Part shown: positions 22,529 to 34,365 of the stretch, one piece after another
Layout of the letters: every line of letters starts with the position of its first letter
How positions within the stretch are numbered: position 1 is the first letter of the stretch
NCBI GenBank assembly: GCA_025403435.1
Contig: CM046342.1
Coordinates: forward strand, 15,750,519-15,814,518
Direction: 5' to 3'
DNA from: Artocarpus heterophyllus
Lineage: Eukaryota > Streptophyta > Magnoliopsida > Rosales > Moraceae
Length of the DNA stretch: 64,000 bases
Notes under the pieces: model-generated
Databases searched by the model: none
Seen by the model: the letters and a program-made list of their open reading frames with translations, nothing else
What the model was told of the DNA's origin: nothing
Translations under genes and position numbers: made by a program

Positions 22529-24223
22529 TTGGAGGATGTAATTTTTATAGAAGCTATATCATGGAGACGAAAAATGAAATGCAGGTGGGTGAGAGAATGG
22601 GATGCAAACTCAAAGTTATTTCACAATGTGGTCGGTAGTAGGAGAAATAAAAGTGTGATATCTAGACTTGAAAAAGAGGATGGAGGGGTAATAGATAAGG
22701 GTGAGGAGGTGGTGAAGGAATTAATTGAATATTATGAGAATTAGTACAAGGCGGAGGAATCGGTTCAGTATTCTTTTGAGGGCTTGGAGTGGAAACTGAT
22801 TAAGGCAGATAGGATAGCTTGGTTGGAGAGGCCTTTTAAGGAAAAAAAAGATTTGATAGGCGATTTTCTCGTGTGACAGTAACAAGTCTTTGGATCTAGA
22901 CAATTTCTCAAAGGGATTCTATCAATCATGTTGGGCAGTAATGAAAGAGGATTTGTTAAAAATAATAGGGGAATTTTTAGAAATGAAATAGTAAATCGAA
23001 ACACAAACCACACTTTCATCTATCTTATTCCGAAAGGAAGTCTCTAGAAGAGTGAAGGACTTCATATTGATAAGTTTAGTGTCAAGTCTCTATAAGATAA
23101 TTGCAAAGGTATTGGCTAATCGATTGAATGAAGTATTGGGGGATACAATTTCTAAGAGTCAAAGTGCTTTCATAAAGGGGAGACAAATTGTAGATATTGT
23201 TTTGGTGGCGAACGAGGTTGTTGAAGAGTATAGAGTGAAGGGAAAACAAGACTTGGTGTTCAAAATACACTTTGAAAGGCTTATGATCATGTAAATTGGA
23301 ATTTTTAAGGCTAATGATGGAGAAGAAGGGTTTTGGGTAGAAATGGATGAAGTGGATTATGAGATTTATTAGCTTGGCAAAATTTTCAATTTTGGTTACT
23401 AGAAAATTGCAAGGAAGATTTGGAGCCTCAAGAGGATTAAGGCAAGAAGATTTGCTTTCACTGTTCCTTTTCACTTTGGTAGTTGATGGTTTGAGTAGGT
23501 TGGTGGAAAGGGCAGAAGCAATGGATTTGGTCAATGGTTTTTGAAGTTGGAAGGGATAAAATTCAGGTTTCCTACTTGCAGTTTATAGATGATACCTTAT
23601 TTTTTTTGAAACCATCACAAGAGAATTTTCAAAATATGGCTTCAATTTTGAAATTCTTTTCTCATTGCCTGGGTTTGAGAATTAATATGGGGAAGAGTAC
23701 TTTAAATGGGATTAACTTAGAGGAAGAGGTGGTTCAGGGAAGAGCTTAGGAGTTGGATTGTGAAGTGGGATCCTGGTCAATGAAGTACTTCGGCTTACCT
23801 TTGGAAGGGAACCCTCTATCTGGAGAATTTGGGAACCCTGTGTTGGAGAAAATTTCAAGAAGATTGGAAGGGTGGAAAAAAGGCTTTTTAGTCTTGGGGA
23901 GGAAGACTCACTCTCATTCAATCAGTACCGTCGAGCATTCCAATTTATTTCCTCTCTTTTTAGTACTTCGGTAGGGGAATAGATTGAAGCTTGTATGAGA
24001 TGGTTTCTATGGGATGGACTGGCGAGTGAGTTGGTTGATAACTTGGCTACTTGGAAGGTTGTTTTTCTTAGCAAAGAAGATGAGGGGTTTAGGAATCGGG
24101 TATTTGTTGAAGAAACAAGATTTTTGGGTAAATGGTTGTGGCGTTTTCCCCTTGAACAAGATGCGCTTTAGGCCGCAGTTATTAGGAGTAAATATGGTTT
24201 GCAAACCAATGGCTGGATTCTAA
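22529..24223 (+). pseudogene. LINE reverse transcriptase remnant
   Basis: Segments in several frames follow the order of plant L1 RT. They are: WVREWDANSKLFHNVVGSRRNKSVI; then FILISLVSSLYKIIAKVLANRLN...SQSAFIKGRQIVD; then ASRGLRQEDLLSLFLFTLVVDGLSR (family norm RGLRQGDPLSP); and YLQFIDDTLFFL with the catalytic D-D at 23588-23593. The usual Ala of F/Y-A-D-D is Ile. At least five frame disruptions make it inactive. Confidence 0.8.
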
Positions 24224-24670
24224 CCTTGTTACTAGAGGCACTCATAGGAATCCATGGAAATTCATTTCTTAGGTCCTAAACCCTTTTCTTGAAAAAGTTA
24301 GTTGGAAGATAGTAGATGGAAGTAGAGTGAGGTTTTGGGAAGACAAATGGTGTAGTGACTAGCTTTTTGCAGTCGCCTTTCCTAGATTGTATAGTTTGGT
24401 GAGGGAGAAAGAGCTAAAAATGAAGGAGATATTGGTTTGTGAGGAGGGGTTTCTTCCTAACTAGAACTATAGAGTTAGAAGGAATTTGAATGATCGAGAG
24501 TGTGAGAATTTTTTAAGATTACTGAACTCCTTTCAAATTTTTTTCCTAGACAATTCACTTCCTGATTTGAGAGTTTGGACTGTAGGTTCTTTGGGGTTTT
24601 CTTGCAACTCTTTCTTTCATTCTTTGAGTTATTGTCCGAACCGTCTCTGTTTTGTACCTTTTGAATTCAT

Positions 24671-24910
24671 TTGGAAATTGCTCCTATTCAGGTTAAGGTT
24701 TTTGCTTGGTTATTTTTCCATAAGAAATTGAATACCTATGATTTAGTGCAAAAGAAACATCCTTACACTGCTTTGTCTCCCAGTTGGTGTGTTATGTGCA
24801 GGGAAAATGGGGAATCGATGGACCATTTATTCCTCCATTGCAAGATGGCCAGAAATTTATGGTCTAAAGTTTTTGGGGTTGCTTTGTTTTCTTGGGTAAG
24901 CCCAACCTAA
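24671..24910 (+). pseudogene. LINE C-terminal zinc-binding domain (zf-RVT)
   Basis: IQVKVFAWLFFHKKLNTYDLVQKKH leads to CVMCRENGESMDHLFLHCKMARNLW, the C-x2-C...H-x4-C pattern of the reverse-transcriptase zinc-binding domain found at the end of plant LINE ORF2. It lies about 450 bp before the poly(A) tail, consistent with the 3' end of ORF2. Confidence 0.8.
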
Positions 24911-25371
24911 AGTAACTCCTTGTTGATAGAAGAGTTATTTGGGTTTAGAAAAAGGAGGAGAGGTAAAACAATATGGCGAGCCATGGTCTTAGCTACATTA
25001 TGGGTTATACGACTTGAGAGAAATCAAAGGGTTTTTAAAGAAAAGGAAGTGAGTAGTGAAGACTTGTTCGAGAAGCGTAATTTTCTGGCCTCTCATAAGC
25101 ATCCACAGATACGTCCTTTAAGGATTTCCCCTTATTCTTTATTTTGTTAAGGTGGAGAGACATTTTGATTTAACTTGTGTTGTCTTACGTTATTTATGGT
25201 TTAGGGTAGGCTGGTCTAGAGAATTGGATTTGGTCAATTTCTTTGTGTGTTGTGATAGTTTTTTAGGGTAGTCCTATTTAGTCTGTACTTTGTATTTTGT
25301 TTGTATTTTTTGTTTTGTGACCCATCTTCATGCAATTAGTGAAGATTCATTTCTTATAAAAAAAAAAAAAC

Positions 25372-25874
25372 AATTGTAGTAGTGGGGCTTTTTGATTTGA
25401 GAAAGAATTGAAAAACATGGATGGAAAAGTGTAGGGCTCTAATATCACATTTAAGATTTTCTTTAATTTTGCAAAAAAAATTCTAATTTTGCATAAATCA
25501 TAATTTCTAAAGATCTTAGAACCAATATGATTTTTCACAATTTTAAAATTGAGAGAAAACATAACATCATTGAAGAGTCTGAATGACTACAAGGCTACCC
25601 GTTTGGGAAACTGTGTTTTTTTAACTTAATTCTTTACCCTAAGGTTTTCTTTAATGTATATACAAGCTATATAAAAATTATATTTATAGGTGCAGAGAGA
25701 ATCAGTTTCTATATGACGTAAAGACGGTACTTTCCATAATTTCAGAAAGTTATTTTCTCCAAAACTAACTAGTAGAATTAGTTTAGATTTATTATTTAGT
25801 AAATCATTATCTTTAAATTCATTGTTAACTAAAAATGACATACTGATATGCATGTGGGCCACATAAAATAACAG
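25372..25874 (+). other. 3' end of the NLR intron
   Basis: AT-rich DNA between the LINE poly(A) and the exon 2 acceptor. The last bases AAAATAACAG, followed by GTATGC, form a usable 3' splice site at 25874. Nothing else is recognisable. Confidence 0.5.
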
Positions 25875-28411
25875 GTATGCTTCTTTATACCACCTTCATG
25901 GTGTTCTTGTGTTCAACTTCAACAAGTCGGTCTGCGACTCAACATTTCTTGCAAGATAAAAGAACTAAATGAACAGCTCGATATTTTGGCTGATGAGAAA
26001 AACAAATACAGTTTTAACAAAGCAAGCATCATTTATGAACAACCTGAAAGAGAGAAGACAACTTCTTTTATTGATGTTTCCAAAGTATTTGGTCGGGATA
26101 AAGAGAAGGAGATTCTGGTGAACAACTTGTTAAGTGAGAGTAGCCAAAGTGGGAATGGGCTAAGTATAATGCCTATTGTAGGGTTTGGAGGAATGGGTAA
26201 GACTACTTTGGCGCAACTTGTGTATAATGATGATAAGGTTAAGACTCAGTTTCAGTGCAGAGCCTGGGTTTGTGTATCGGATCCTTTCGATGAGATCAAG
26301 ATTGCAAAAGCAATCATTGAATCGATGACTGGTAAAGAAGCCCCCAATTTAGTTGAATTGGAAAGTTTACATCAATGTATTCGTTCAACTGTTGAGGGAA
26401 AGAAATTCCTTCTTGTTCTAGATGATGTATGGACTGAAGACAATAGAGAATGGACAAAGTTAAAGGAAGCACTCAAGCATGGGCTAGGAGGAAGTAAAGT
26501 TTTAGTTACGACTCGGAAAAAGGAAGTTGCTATTATGATGGAAGCAGAAGCTTGCATGATTACACTTGAGAGTTTGTCTGAGGAGGTGTGTTGGTGTATT
26601 TTCAGCAAACAAGCATTCCGAAGTGAAGATGAGAGCGAGAATTTAAAAGTAATTGGGAAGCAAATTGTTAAGAAGTGCAATGGTGTTCCTCTTGTTGCAA
26701 AATGCTTAGGAAGTCTTCTTTCCTTCAAGAAGAAAAGGACACAATGGGAGGAAATTTTGCGTAGTAGCTTATGGGAATTAAAGGATGTGAAGGCCAAAGT
26801 TTTCGCTCCATTCATGTTAAGTTATCGTGATTTGCCACCTGTAGAAAAACGTTGTTTGTCTTATTGTTCTATTTTTCCAAAAGATTATAATATTAAGAAA
26901 GACGAAGTGATTCAAATGTGGATATCTCAAGGCTATTTAGGTTGGAAAAATAGAAAAAATCTTGAGCTAGAAGGTGAGGATTGCTTTGAGAATTTAGCAA
27001 TGCGATCTTTCTTTCAAGATTTTGAAAAATATGCGATTGGAAACATTGTAAGTTGCAAGATGCACGACGTAGTGCATGACTTTGTTCAATTTCTTACAAA
27101 AAATGAATGTTCCATTATAGATGTTACGGGGAAAATGGAAGAATATTCAGGAAAAAAGCTTCGTCATGCAACGCTAGTGCCAGAGTCCGACACTCCTACT
27201 CCTAGTTCACTATATGAGATCAAGGGTTTGCGTACACTCTTTGTTGCATTCTCGTGGAATGTTCAGCCAAAAGTTAATTTAGAAAGATTGTTCTCAAATC
27301 TAACGTGTCTCAGGACATTGAATTTGTCGTATGGTGAATTTGAGCAACTGCCAGAAGGGATTGAAAAATTGGTCCATCTTAGATATCTAGACCTGTCTTG
27401 GAATTTTAAGCTAAAGGAGCTACCGAACTCAATATGTAATTTATTTAATCTGCAAACTTTAAAGCTGAAGGGTTGTGATGCTCTTGGATGGCTGCCAGAC
27501 GAAATATGGAAACTCGTAAACTTACGACATCTATACATTGGCGGGTGTTCTCGTCTAGAGTGTTTGCCAAAGGGGATTGCAAAATTAAGTTTGCTTCGGA
27601 CATTAGATGAGTTTTGGGTGCCTGATTCTCACATCCTTACGGATAATGATGAGACGTTAGAGCTTGAAGATTTAAATATGTTGAAACATCTACAAGGCTC
27701 TTTGGTTATATGTGGGTGTGGAAATCACGAAAATGGGGGTCAGGCAAGGAGGGCACAACTCAAGGATAAACAATACCTTGTTAATTTGTGTTTACGGTTT
27801 GGTATTTCGTGCGGGAATGGCGAACCTCATGACGAGATTCTCGAAGCATTGGAACCACATCCAAACTTGGAGTGTTTAAGGATTGACTTTTACGAGGGCA
27901 ACACCATTTCTCCAAACTGGATGATGTCTTTAGTTAATCTCAAACTCCTCAAGCTTAATTTTTGTGAAGAGTGTGAATTTTTACCTCCTTTGGGAAAATT
28001 ACCCTCCCTTGAATTTCTCGAAATATGCGACTGCCACAAAGTCGAAAGGGTGGGGTTGAGTTTTTGGGAATAGAAAACAAGGAAAATAGGGCACTCAGAA
28101 GGCACCAAATTTCTTTCCCTAAATTGAAACAACTTAAGTTTAAAAGTCTCTCCAGGTGGAAAAAGTGGGAATTAGGGATTAACTTGGGAGAAGAAGAGGA
28201 AGATAATTGCTTTACAATAATGCCATCCCTTCAATCCTTGGAAATTGATGATTGCAGTAGACTAACAGCACTACTAGACTTCCTCCGAAAGATTCCTCTG
28301 CAGCTTTTATTAATAGATAGGTGCCCAATCCTCAAAGAACGTTGCCGAGAAGGAGTGGGAGAGGACTGGCTAAAGATTTCTCACATCCCAAACATCCAAT
28401 TCGAGTATTAA
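25875..28411 (+). CDS. NLR resistance gene, exon 2: NB-ARC and LRR, with a frameshift
   Basis: Phase-0 continuation of exon 1. If spliced, motifs fall at about these residues: P-loop GFGGMGKTT 211-219, RNBS-A AWVCVSDPF, kinase-2 LLVLDDVW 287-294, RNBS-B VLVTTRKK, GxPL as GVPLVAK 377-383, RNBS-D CLSYCSIFPKDY, MHD as KMHD 503-506. Leucine-rich repeats follow (LRTLNLSY, LRYLDLSWNFKLKELP, LQTLKLKGCDALGWLP, LRHLYIGGC). This is an RGA-type CNL; NB-ARC binds ADP/ATP and switches the receptor on. At about 28052-28057 one G is missing from a G run: the frame ends FWE-stop at 28073 while the true LRR end continues in the next frame (VEFLGIENKENR) to a TAA at 28411. Total length would be about 955 residues. 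The gene is either a recent pseudogene, a receptor lacking the last 115 or so residues, or affected by a sequencing error. Confidence 0.85.
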
Positions 28412-30190
28412 TATTTTGCAGAGCTTCTCACGACTCTTCTGGTAACTTCTCCTCCTTTCTATTGCCTTTATTATAGAATTAGATTCATTGTTGTTCATAA
28501 TTAACACCAGTTTTTGCTAATCAGTTGGTAAAAGCGTTTATTCTTCTTCTGTGTTTCTAATTTAAGTTTTCCTACTACTGATATTGGTTCAAAGCACATT
28601 GCTTAGTTTGTTTTCTAATTTTTATTTCCTTTCTTCTCTTTTCGTGGACACTAAAATTATATCACTGATGTACTACCTGTTTGAAATTTCAAAGTGTATA
28701 CTTTAAATGTTATATGTTACTTCTTTTTTGAGACCAAAAAAAAGGGTTCATATGCATACAAATTTAATTGTTTTCGTCAATCAGGGCTAGCATATGTACC
28801 TCAAACCGTTTCCAGTCAGTGGAAGGGGTGGCGCTTCATTTAATTAGAAATACAAACTGATCATAACAAGGCCATAAGAGGCTCTTAATTCCATTCCCAG
28901 AATTGAACTATCTGGTATGTTCTCCAACTTTTATACATACCATAGTAAAAAACAGGTTTAGCTTCTAATGGCATATTAGAACTGTTTTATTTTGATCAAG
29001 ATATTTTTTATTTATAAGAAAATACTTTTAAGTTGTCTATGTGTTTTCAGGGATTTTATCTATTGATTTTTGGTTTGGTAGTAATCGTTTATTCCAGTTG
29101 ATCTTTTCTATTTGTTTCTCCGTGACGTTAAGTTGTCAACAAATAGAATTAAGCCAGCAAAGAAACGCTTAAGATTAATAACAAGGGTAAAAAACCAATG
29201 TGCATAACACGTATTTGGAAATTAACATAATTTTTCACTGGTTTTCAGCTGTAGACTGCAAATTTGGATGTAAAACTAAAGCACAGGAAAGGTTGAGGAC
29301 CTATCAAGATGCTCCCTTGCAGAACACAACAAGGGCTGTAACTCAATAGAGTGAGTGGAAAACCTTGTAAATGCAAGCAAGAGAAGAGATGGGTCTTCAA
29401 CTGAACTACAGTGTCAAGTTTTTGTTTAGCAATCCCTAGTTCTTGAGTGACTGTAATAGTAAGTAATTTTGATGTTTTCTTTTGGGAGCTTTTGTTAACC
29501 TTAAGGAACAACTGAAATCCTATAAGTACTAAAAAAGTCATGATTTGTAGATACTAAACTCTAAACGAGGATTTTTGTTTAAGAGTCAGTTTAAACTAAT
29601 ATGAATTTGTTTTGGTGTCTGACATTATCTACTCCTTCTTCCCCTTTATTTGCAGGTCAAGAGAACTCAACAGGCAATATGTCTATTCCACATCAAATAC
29701 GACCTCAACTTCTCTCGTAGGTCTTCTAGTCGATCTTGTTATCACTTGTGAGTAGAATCATATGATATTCTCCCATATATCTCCTTTACTTGTCGTCCTT
29801 TCTCAATAATATCTATTAATATCACTAAAATTTTTAAGAACACTGCAATCATGACATTTATATTTTTTGGCATAATGCAATACAAAATAATTAATTCCCT
29901 AACTGCAATTTCTGCTTTGTATTCCTCCGAATAGCCAGACTGAAATCAAAATAAACCTATAGAATTGTTCTTCTTTGGTCTTTAAGATTTTATTCGTTGG
30001 CTAATTTTGCCAAATTTGTTTATTCTGTCAACTTTTACCACTTTAACATGATTTAGCATCCCTTTCTTTTGCTGTTCCTCAAAAACCTTATGCTATTTGG
30101 TAAATGTTGAACTTGTAGTCTCCTCTAATCATTTTTATGACATTGGGATTTTAATATGTTTTCTGAGAGATTCAGGAACACTGAGTACTG
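28412..30190 (+). other. NLR downstream region, no clear coding sequence
   Basis: AT-rich sequence with several splice-like junctions (for example TTTGCAG at about 29.65 kb). RGA-type genes often have introns in the 3' UTR, so part of this may be transcribed 3' UTR. No ORF here resembles a known protein. Confidence 0.35.
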
Positions 30191-32403
30191 ATCTTGGGGG
30201 CTAATTTTTTGGTGACAAAGGCATCTCACTTCTAGTCAAACAGGAGATCCAAAGTAGAATTATAGATATTCTCTATGAAGCTATTATAGACAAACTAGGA
30301 GCAGCTAAGATTTTTCTGCCATACAATGAAGGGTAAGCATTTTGCTAAACCATTGATCTTTACGAACCATTGATTTAGATTAAACTTTTGATTGGATATA
30401 TTTTTGTATCTGCATTGAATTTTGGCGCCATCGATGTGTGAGGTGACCAGGTATGTTGGCTTGACACCTTAAGGAAAGGCATATCTGAGCTGATCCAAAT
30501 TGATGTTAGAAAGGTATGCTTTTCAATATTTTTAAATACAGGAGCAATTATGCTCAAATTCATGCATTGTATGTATGACATAATGAAAAATTTTGCTAGC
30601 TCATTAGTTTTAACATTTGTATAGTGTTCCCAAAATAACGTGGGAATTTCAAGTGCCGGGAATACATATGGGAGATAATCTAACACGAGCAAAACCCCAA
30701 TTTCACCACATGTAAGTGTCATCTTTATATTTTTCTATAAATCCTCTTTCGCATACGTTTATGTATCTTTGTTCACTTCTCTTCTGTGGAATTCTAGAAG
30801 TGCAAAGTATACTGTTCATATGTATGAGAAGTTTGGACCTGGTGGGGACATTTTGAACAAGGATTACTCAAGATGGTAGTTAGTAATTTTTTATTTCTAG
30901 TATATATAGCTGTTACTTTTCTATATTCTAAGAACTACTAATGTTTTGAGTGTTTTTTGTGAGAATGTAGATGAACTACGAGTGGCTTGATCCCTTAATA
31001 AGGTACGTAGGCAGCCTAGCTTCAGCTGGTCCAGCCACAAAAAAATAATACTACTTTTTTTTTTAATTAAACAGTTTACTCTTCTCAAAAAATTAATCCC
31101 TTTGGTGTTGATATATTTTTACGTCGTATTGTGCAGAATAACATTGTTCTATTTCTTGTAATGCTAAATGTGGACATTGAATTGGCTACCTATAGAGAGA
31201 AGAAAAGAAAACATATTAGGCAGCCAAATTTAAAAAATAGAAAGAACCAAAACAACATTTCATTAGCATGCAGTTGCTCTGTAGAACAATGATGACAAGG
31301 GTTATGTTTGCATTTACACGAGAACTATGTAACTGTAGTCTTTGGACTATATAACTGAAGGCATTTTAACATAAAGCTGAGTTAATTGTGCTAATTGATA
31401 AATAGGTTTTCAGCTTCATGAAAAGATCAATTGAGATCTCATTCACAACCATTTCCGGTAACTTCTCTTCTACATAGTCATTGTTGTACATTAGAACTAC
31501 AATATGTGCATTCATGTTTAAACTTCCAGGATCACCGAGAACAGGTTTTTTGGGGCTGCTATTAGCAAAACAAAGTCTGTAATCATGAAAATGAGTGAGG
31601 TATACTGCCTATTCTCCTTTCATTATTTCATATACTTCATTCTGAGGTTGTGTTCTCGCTGTTTGATTATTCTTTACATTTGCTTTATTAAAATCCATGG
31701 TTGCTTAGTCATCATTGCACGTGCAATACCATTTTCATGTAATAGAAAACTACTTCAAACCTGGCAAAGCTTTTATTGCTATCTTTTATATTTCTTTTGT
31801 TGGCAGTTGTTTTAAATCTCTATATAGTTCTTCAATTGATTTTGGTTTATTGTTATTGTGACTCTAACTAGGCTTGCTTGTTTTACTCTATGCTTAGCAT
31901 CATCCCTGTTTGATATTTTCAAAGAAATTGATAGTTTCCTTTGTCAAAGTGAAATTTTATTATTTTCCTATTGTAAAAGTTAATTTTGTACTATTCTCAA
32001 TCTGTCAATCAGGATTCTTAGGTGCCTAGCTATATAGCTGATCAACCAAACCTCCGTGAGTTGGCTCGACTTTCCAATATAAATGAGAAACTTGGACAGG
32101 TAAATATTGTCACTGTAATGCTTATTAAATTCGAGGTCCAAGTTTTGCAATTTATTAATTGTAATCGAGCAAAGTAAGTTTGTATGCCTGTTATGAAAAA
32201 TAAAATAGTTTTTGTATGGAGAGCTTTTTCTGATAGATGCTAAACCACTTTTGGATGTGGTACTGCTGTTGTTTTGCCTCTCCTTTTTTTCTTATGCCGT
32301 GCTTCTAGAAGGGTTTGTGATTGTTGTCTCATATGTTGCAGCAGTAACTTCTGGACAAAAAATTGTCGAGGCGCCCATTAAGAAGTCTTCACAAATTTCA
32401 TAA
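30191..32403 (+). other. Possible exons of an unrecognised + strand gene
   Basis: Several short blocks are open and flanked by AG/GT-like junctions. One reads EIQSRIIDILYEAIIDKLGA with following KIFLPYNEG (about 30244-30331). Others read LDTLRKGISELIQIDVRK (30461-30514), SAKYTVHMYEKFGPGGDI (30800-30853), MNYEWLDPLIR (30971-31003), ITENRFFGAAISKTKSVIMK (31532-31591), and PSYIADQPNLRELARLSNIN plus EKLGQ (32024-32098), ending near SGQKIVEAPIKKSSQIS at 32353-32403. Each is typical coding composition with a plausible donor or acceptor. I do not recognise the protein, and some blocks do not join in frame. It may be a decayed multi-exon gene. Confidence 0.35.
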
Positions 32404-33826
32404 GACAAGGCAGTTCTGCCAAGGGTGCTCCTGGCTTTTCATGATGCAGATGTACTTTTCGAACATACCATGGTTTTTCTAAGGGTTTGCAGCTGTGGTA
32501 CGTGTTGCATTCAGCTTTAGGCATTCATGCTACTGTTGATTAATGGTCGTCGTCTATGCCAAGTTGTGTCTCGGAGATTGTTCACTGTAATCACTCTTTT
32601 ACCCTGATTTATAGGTTCCAAGATTCTAGGCGAACATCTCTCGAGATTCACCTTTGCTCCAGTAGAAGACCCCGTCAGATCATGCACTCTTTTTCCCTCG
32701 TTCAGGTTTTTCCCATTGGGTTTTACTGGAAGAGGGTTTTAATGAGGCCTTTCTTAATTATTGTTAAGAGAGAAGATCCTTTTTAATTCTGGGAGTTCAG
32801 TCGTAAACTTTGTTTTCCTCTTTTTAGGTTGTTTGACTCATATTTAACAAGGTCCCATGGGAACATCCAGTTTTGTGTGGTCTTTGGGCTAATGAAAGAT
32901 TTATTTTCAAAGAGAAATCCTCGGTAACAAAAACTTGCAAGTGCATCCGTTTTTTCTTTTTCCACGATTCCTTTATTTATGGCCTCAAGTTTTGTTACAT
33001 TCTTTTGTGTTGTTTCAAGATCTATTTAAGTAATTATTTTGCCTCCCTGAGTGGGCATCAACTATAAAAATATAACAGACCCCGCCATCCCTCTATTAGT
33101 AAATTTAATTGTTTTTTTTATTCTACATGTTTTCTAACTCTCCATTGTTTCCTTGTTTTTGAGGTTGACCTTAAGTTTGAAATGAGCTTCAGAATCTTCT
33201 CTACTTGGCTACTTCTGTATTTGTTATCATGCTGGAGTCTTTTATCTAGAATGTTTCTTTTTAAAGCAATTTACAGAGACTTGAAATTTTCATCTTCTCT
33301 TCAGAAATGCTGGACAGTTCTGATTGATACAATACCACATTGCATTTTGTATTTACTTTATTCTAATATGAATGTTTTAAAATAAAACCAAATATATATA
33401 CACACGCGTATATTGCCAAGTAGAAAAATGAGACATTCATTTCAGTTTTTTACAATTAAATGAGAGATTTTTTTTTTCTCTCTCAACCTCATGTTTAATT
33501 AAAAATTTTACCCTTCACACGAGGAGCCTGCCAAAAAAGAATGCACATACGTACATATATGTTCTATATGCCATTTAGATCTCCTCACGTTTTCTTTACT
33601 CATCGACGTACAAGACGTCATTTTCTGGCCCATGGAAAGCGCCGACATCCCTAAGTCCGAGGAAACATCATTAGAAAAACTATCCCAAATAAACAAACAT
33701 AGCAGATGATCCAAATATGAGGCTAATCTTCCTAGAACCTACTCAGGAAAACTAAAATGATCAATCTCCTTGACAAGCTCAGTTATTGTTTACATAGAAA
33801 CAATTTCATATACCTTGGTTTTCTTC
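32404..33826. other. Intergenic region between unrecognised exons and the RIN4-like pseudogene
   Basis: AT-rich, with T-rich tracts and a short TATATATACACACGCG run at about 33.39 kb. On the - strand it holds the region downstream of the RIN4-like stop codon, presumably its 3' UTR. No gene is supportable. Confidence 0.4.
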
Positions 33827-33986
33827 TCATTGCAGAGTCTGAAAGTTCTCCAAAACAGGCATCTCTACTGCCCCATTCTGCTTCTCTCGAAGCACTCTGT
33901 TGAAAATTTCCGTTTAGGCTTTCACCTGATGTTGGTTTGCTCTCATCCCACTCGCTGAATCTTGGCACAGGAGAACTGTGATCAAG
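33827..33986 (-). pseudogene. RIN4/NOI-like pseudogene, last exon (C-terminal NOI)
   Basis: After an acceptor (GTGGCAG) at 33987-33989 the exon reads LDHSSPVPRFSEWDESKPTSGES, the conserved C-terminal NOI motif of RIN4-family proteins. The rest of the motif (IFNRVLREKQNGAVEMPVL) is in another frame, so a one- or two-base indel lies near 33915. That frame ends with CTGCAATGA, the stop at 33827-33829. RIN4 proteins are plasma-membrane immune regulators that bacterial effectors attack and CNL receptors guard. The rest of the gene lies 24 kb away at 58295-58867, separated by a retrotransposon inserted in the intron. Confidence 0.75.
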
Positions 33987-34365
33987 CTGCCACATTAGGA
34001 CTAAAATCATGCTTCTAGGAACAAAAAGACAATAATTTACTTGGAAGTGTTGGTAAGAAGGATGTAAATTCATTGCTTCTTAAAGATAAACTTCTTTCAC
34101 ATTGTGATTTTCTCAACTCTTTCAAGAAATAAAAAGATCTGGCAAGGAAGAGAAAATTTGTAAATTATATATATATTAAAAGAATTAACTGTCTAAGTGG
34201 CAAAATGATTTTACATGGGAGTCATCATAAAAAAAAAAAGTTAAATAAATATGAATTATTTGATAAACATTGTGGAATTATAAATGAAAATACAATATCA
34301 AATAAGTCATTTTCATGCTTTTTAACGCCGAATATAACATAGGCATCAAACATTTTCCCCGAAAA
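33987..34365 (-). other. RIN4-like intron, 3' part
   Basis: Non-coding AT-rich intron sequence between the last exon and the left end of element B. With 58098-58294 it would form an intron of about 0.57 kb before the retrotransposon insertion. The left copy of B's target duplication, GAAAA, is at 34361-34365. Confidence 0.6.

Larger units (their letters stand above)
21880..25371 (+). mobile_element. 5'-truncated LINE (L1-type) in the NLR intron
   Basis: The sequence starts in the endonuclease C terminus (LWDELTRLQNICG, GGDFTV, KSPPSRSTRSMRMFDSF), continues through RT, and ends in a 12 A tail at about 25360-25371. There are many stops and frameshifts. Sense is + like the NLR. The 5' truncation is usual for LINEs. 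I could not define target-site duplications. Confidence 0.85.

Noticed and set aside
26372..26815. 147-codon - strand ORF
   Set aside because: Antisense shadow of the conserved NB-ARC coding sequence.
29245..29541. 98-codon ORF on the - strand
   Set aside because: No motif or family, in AT-rich DNA downstream of the NLR, and unsupported by neighbours.
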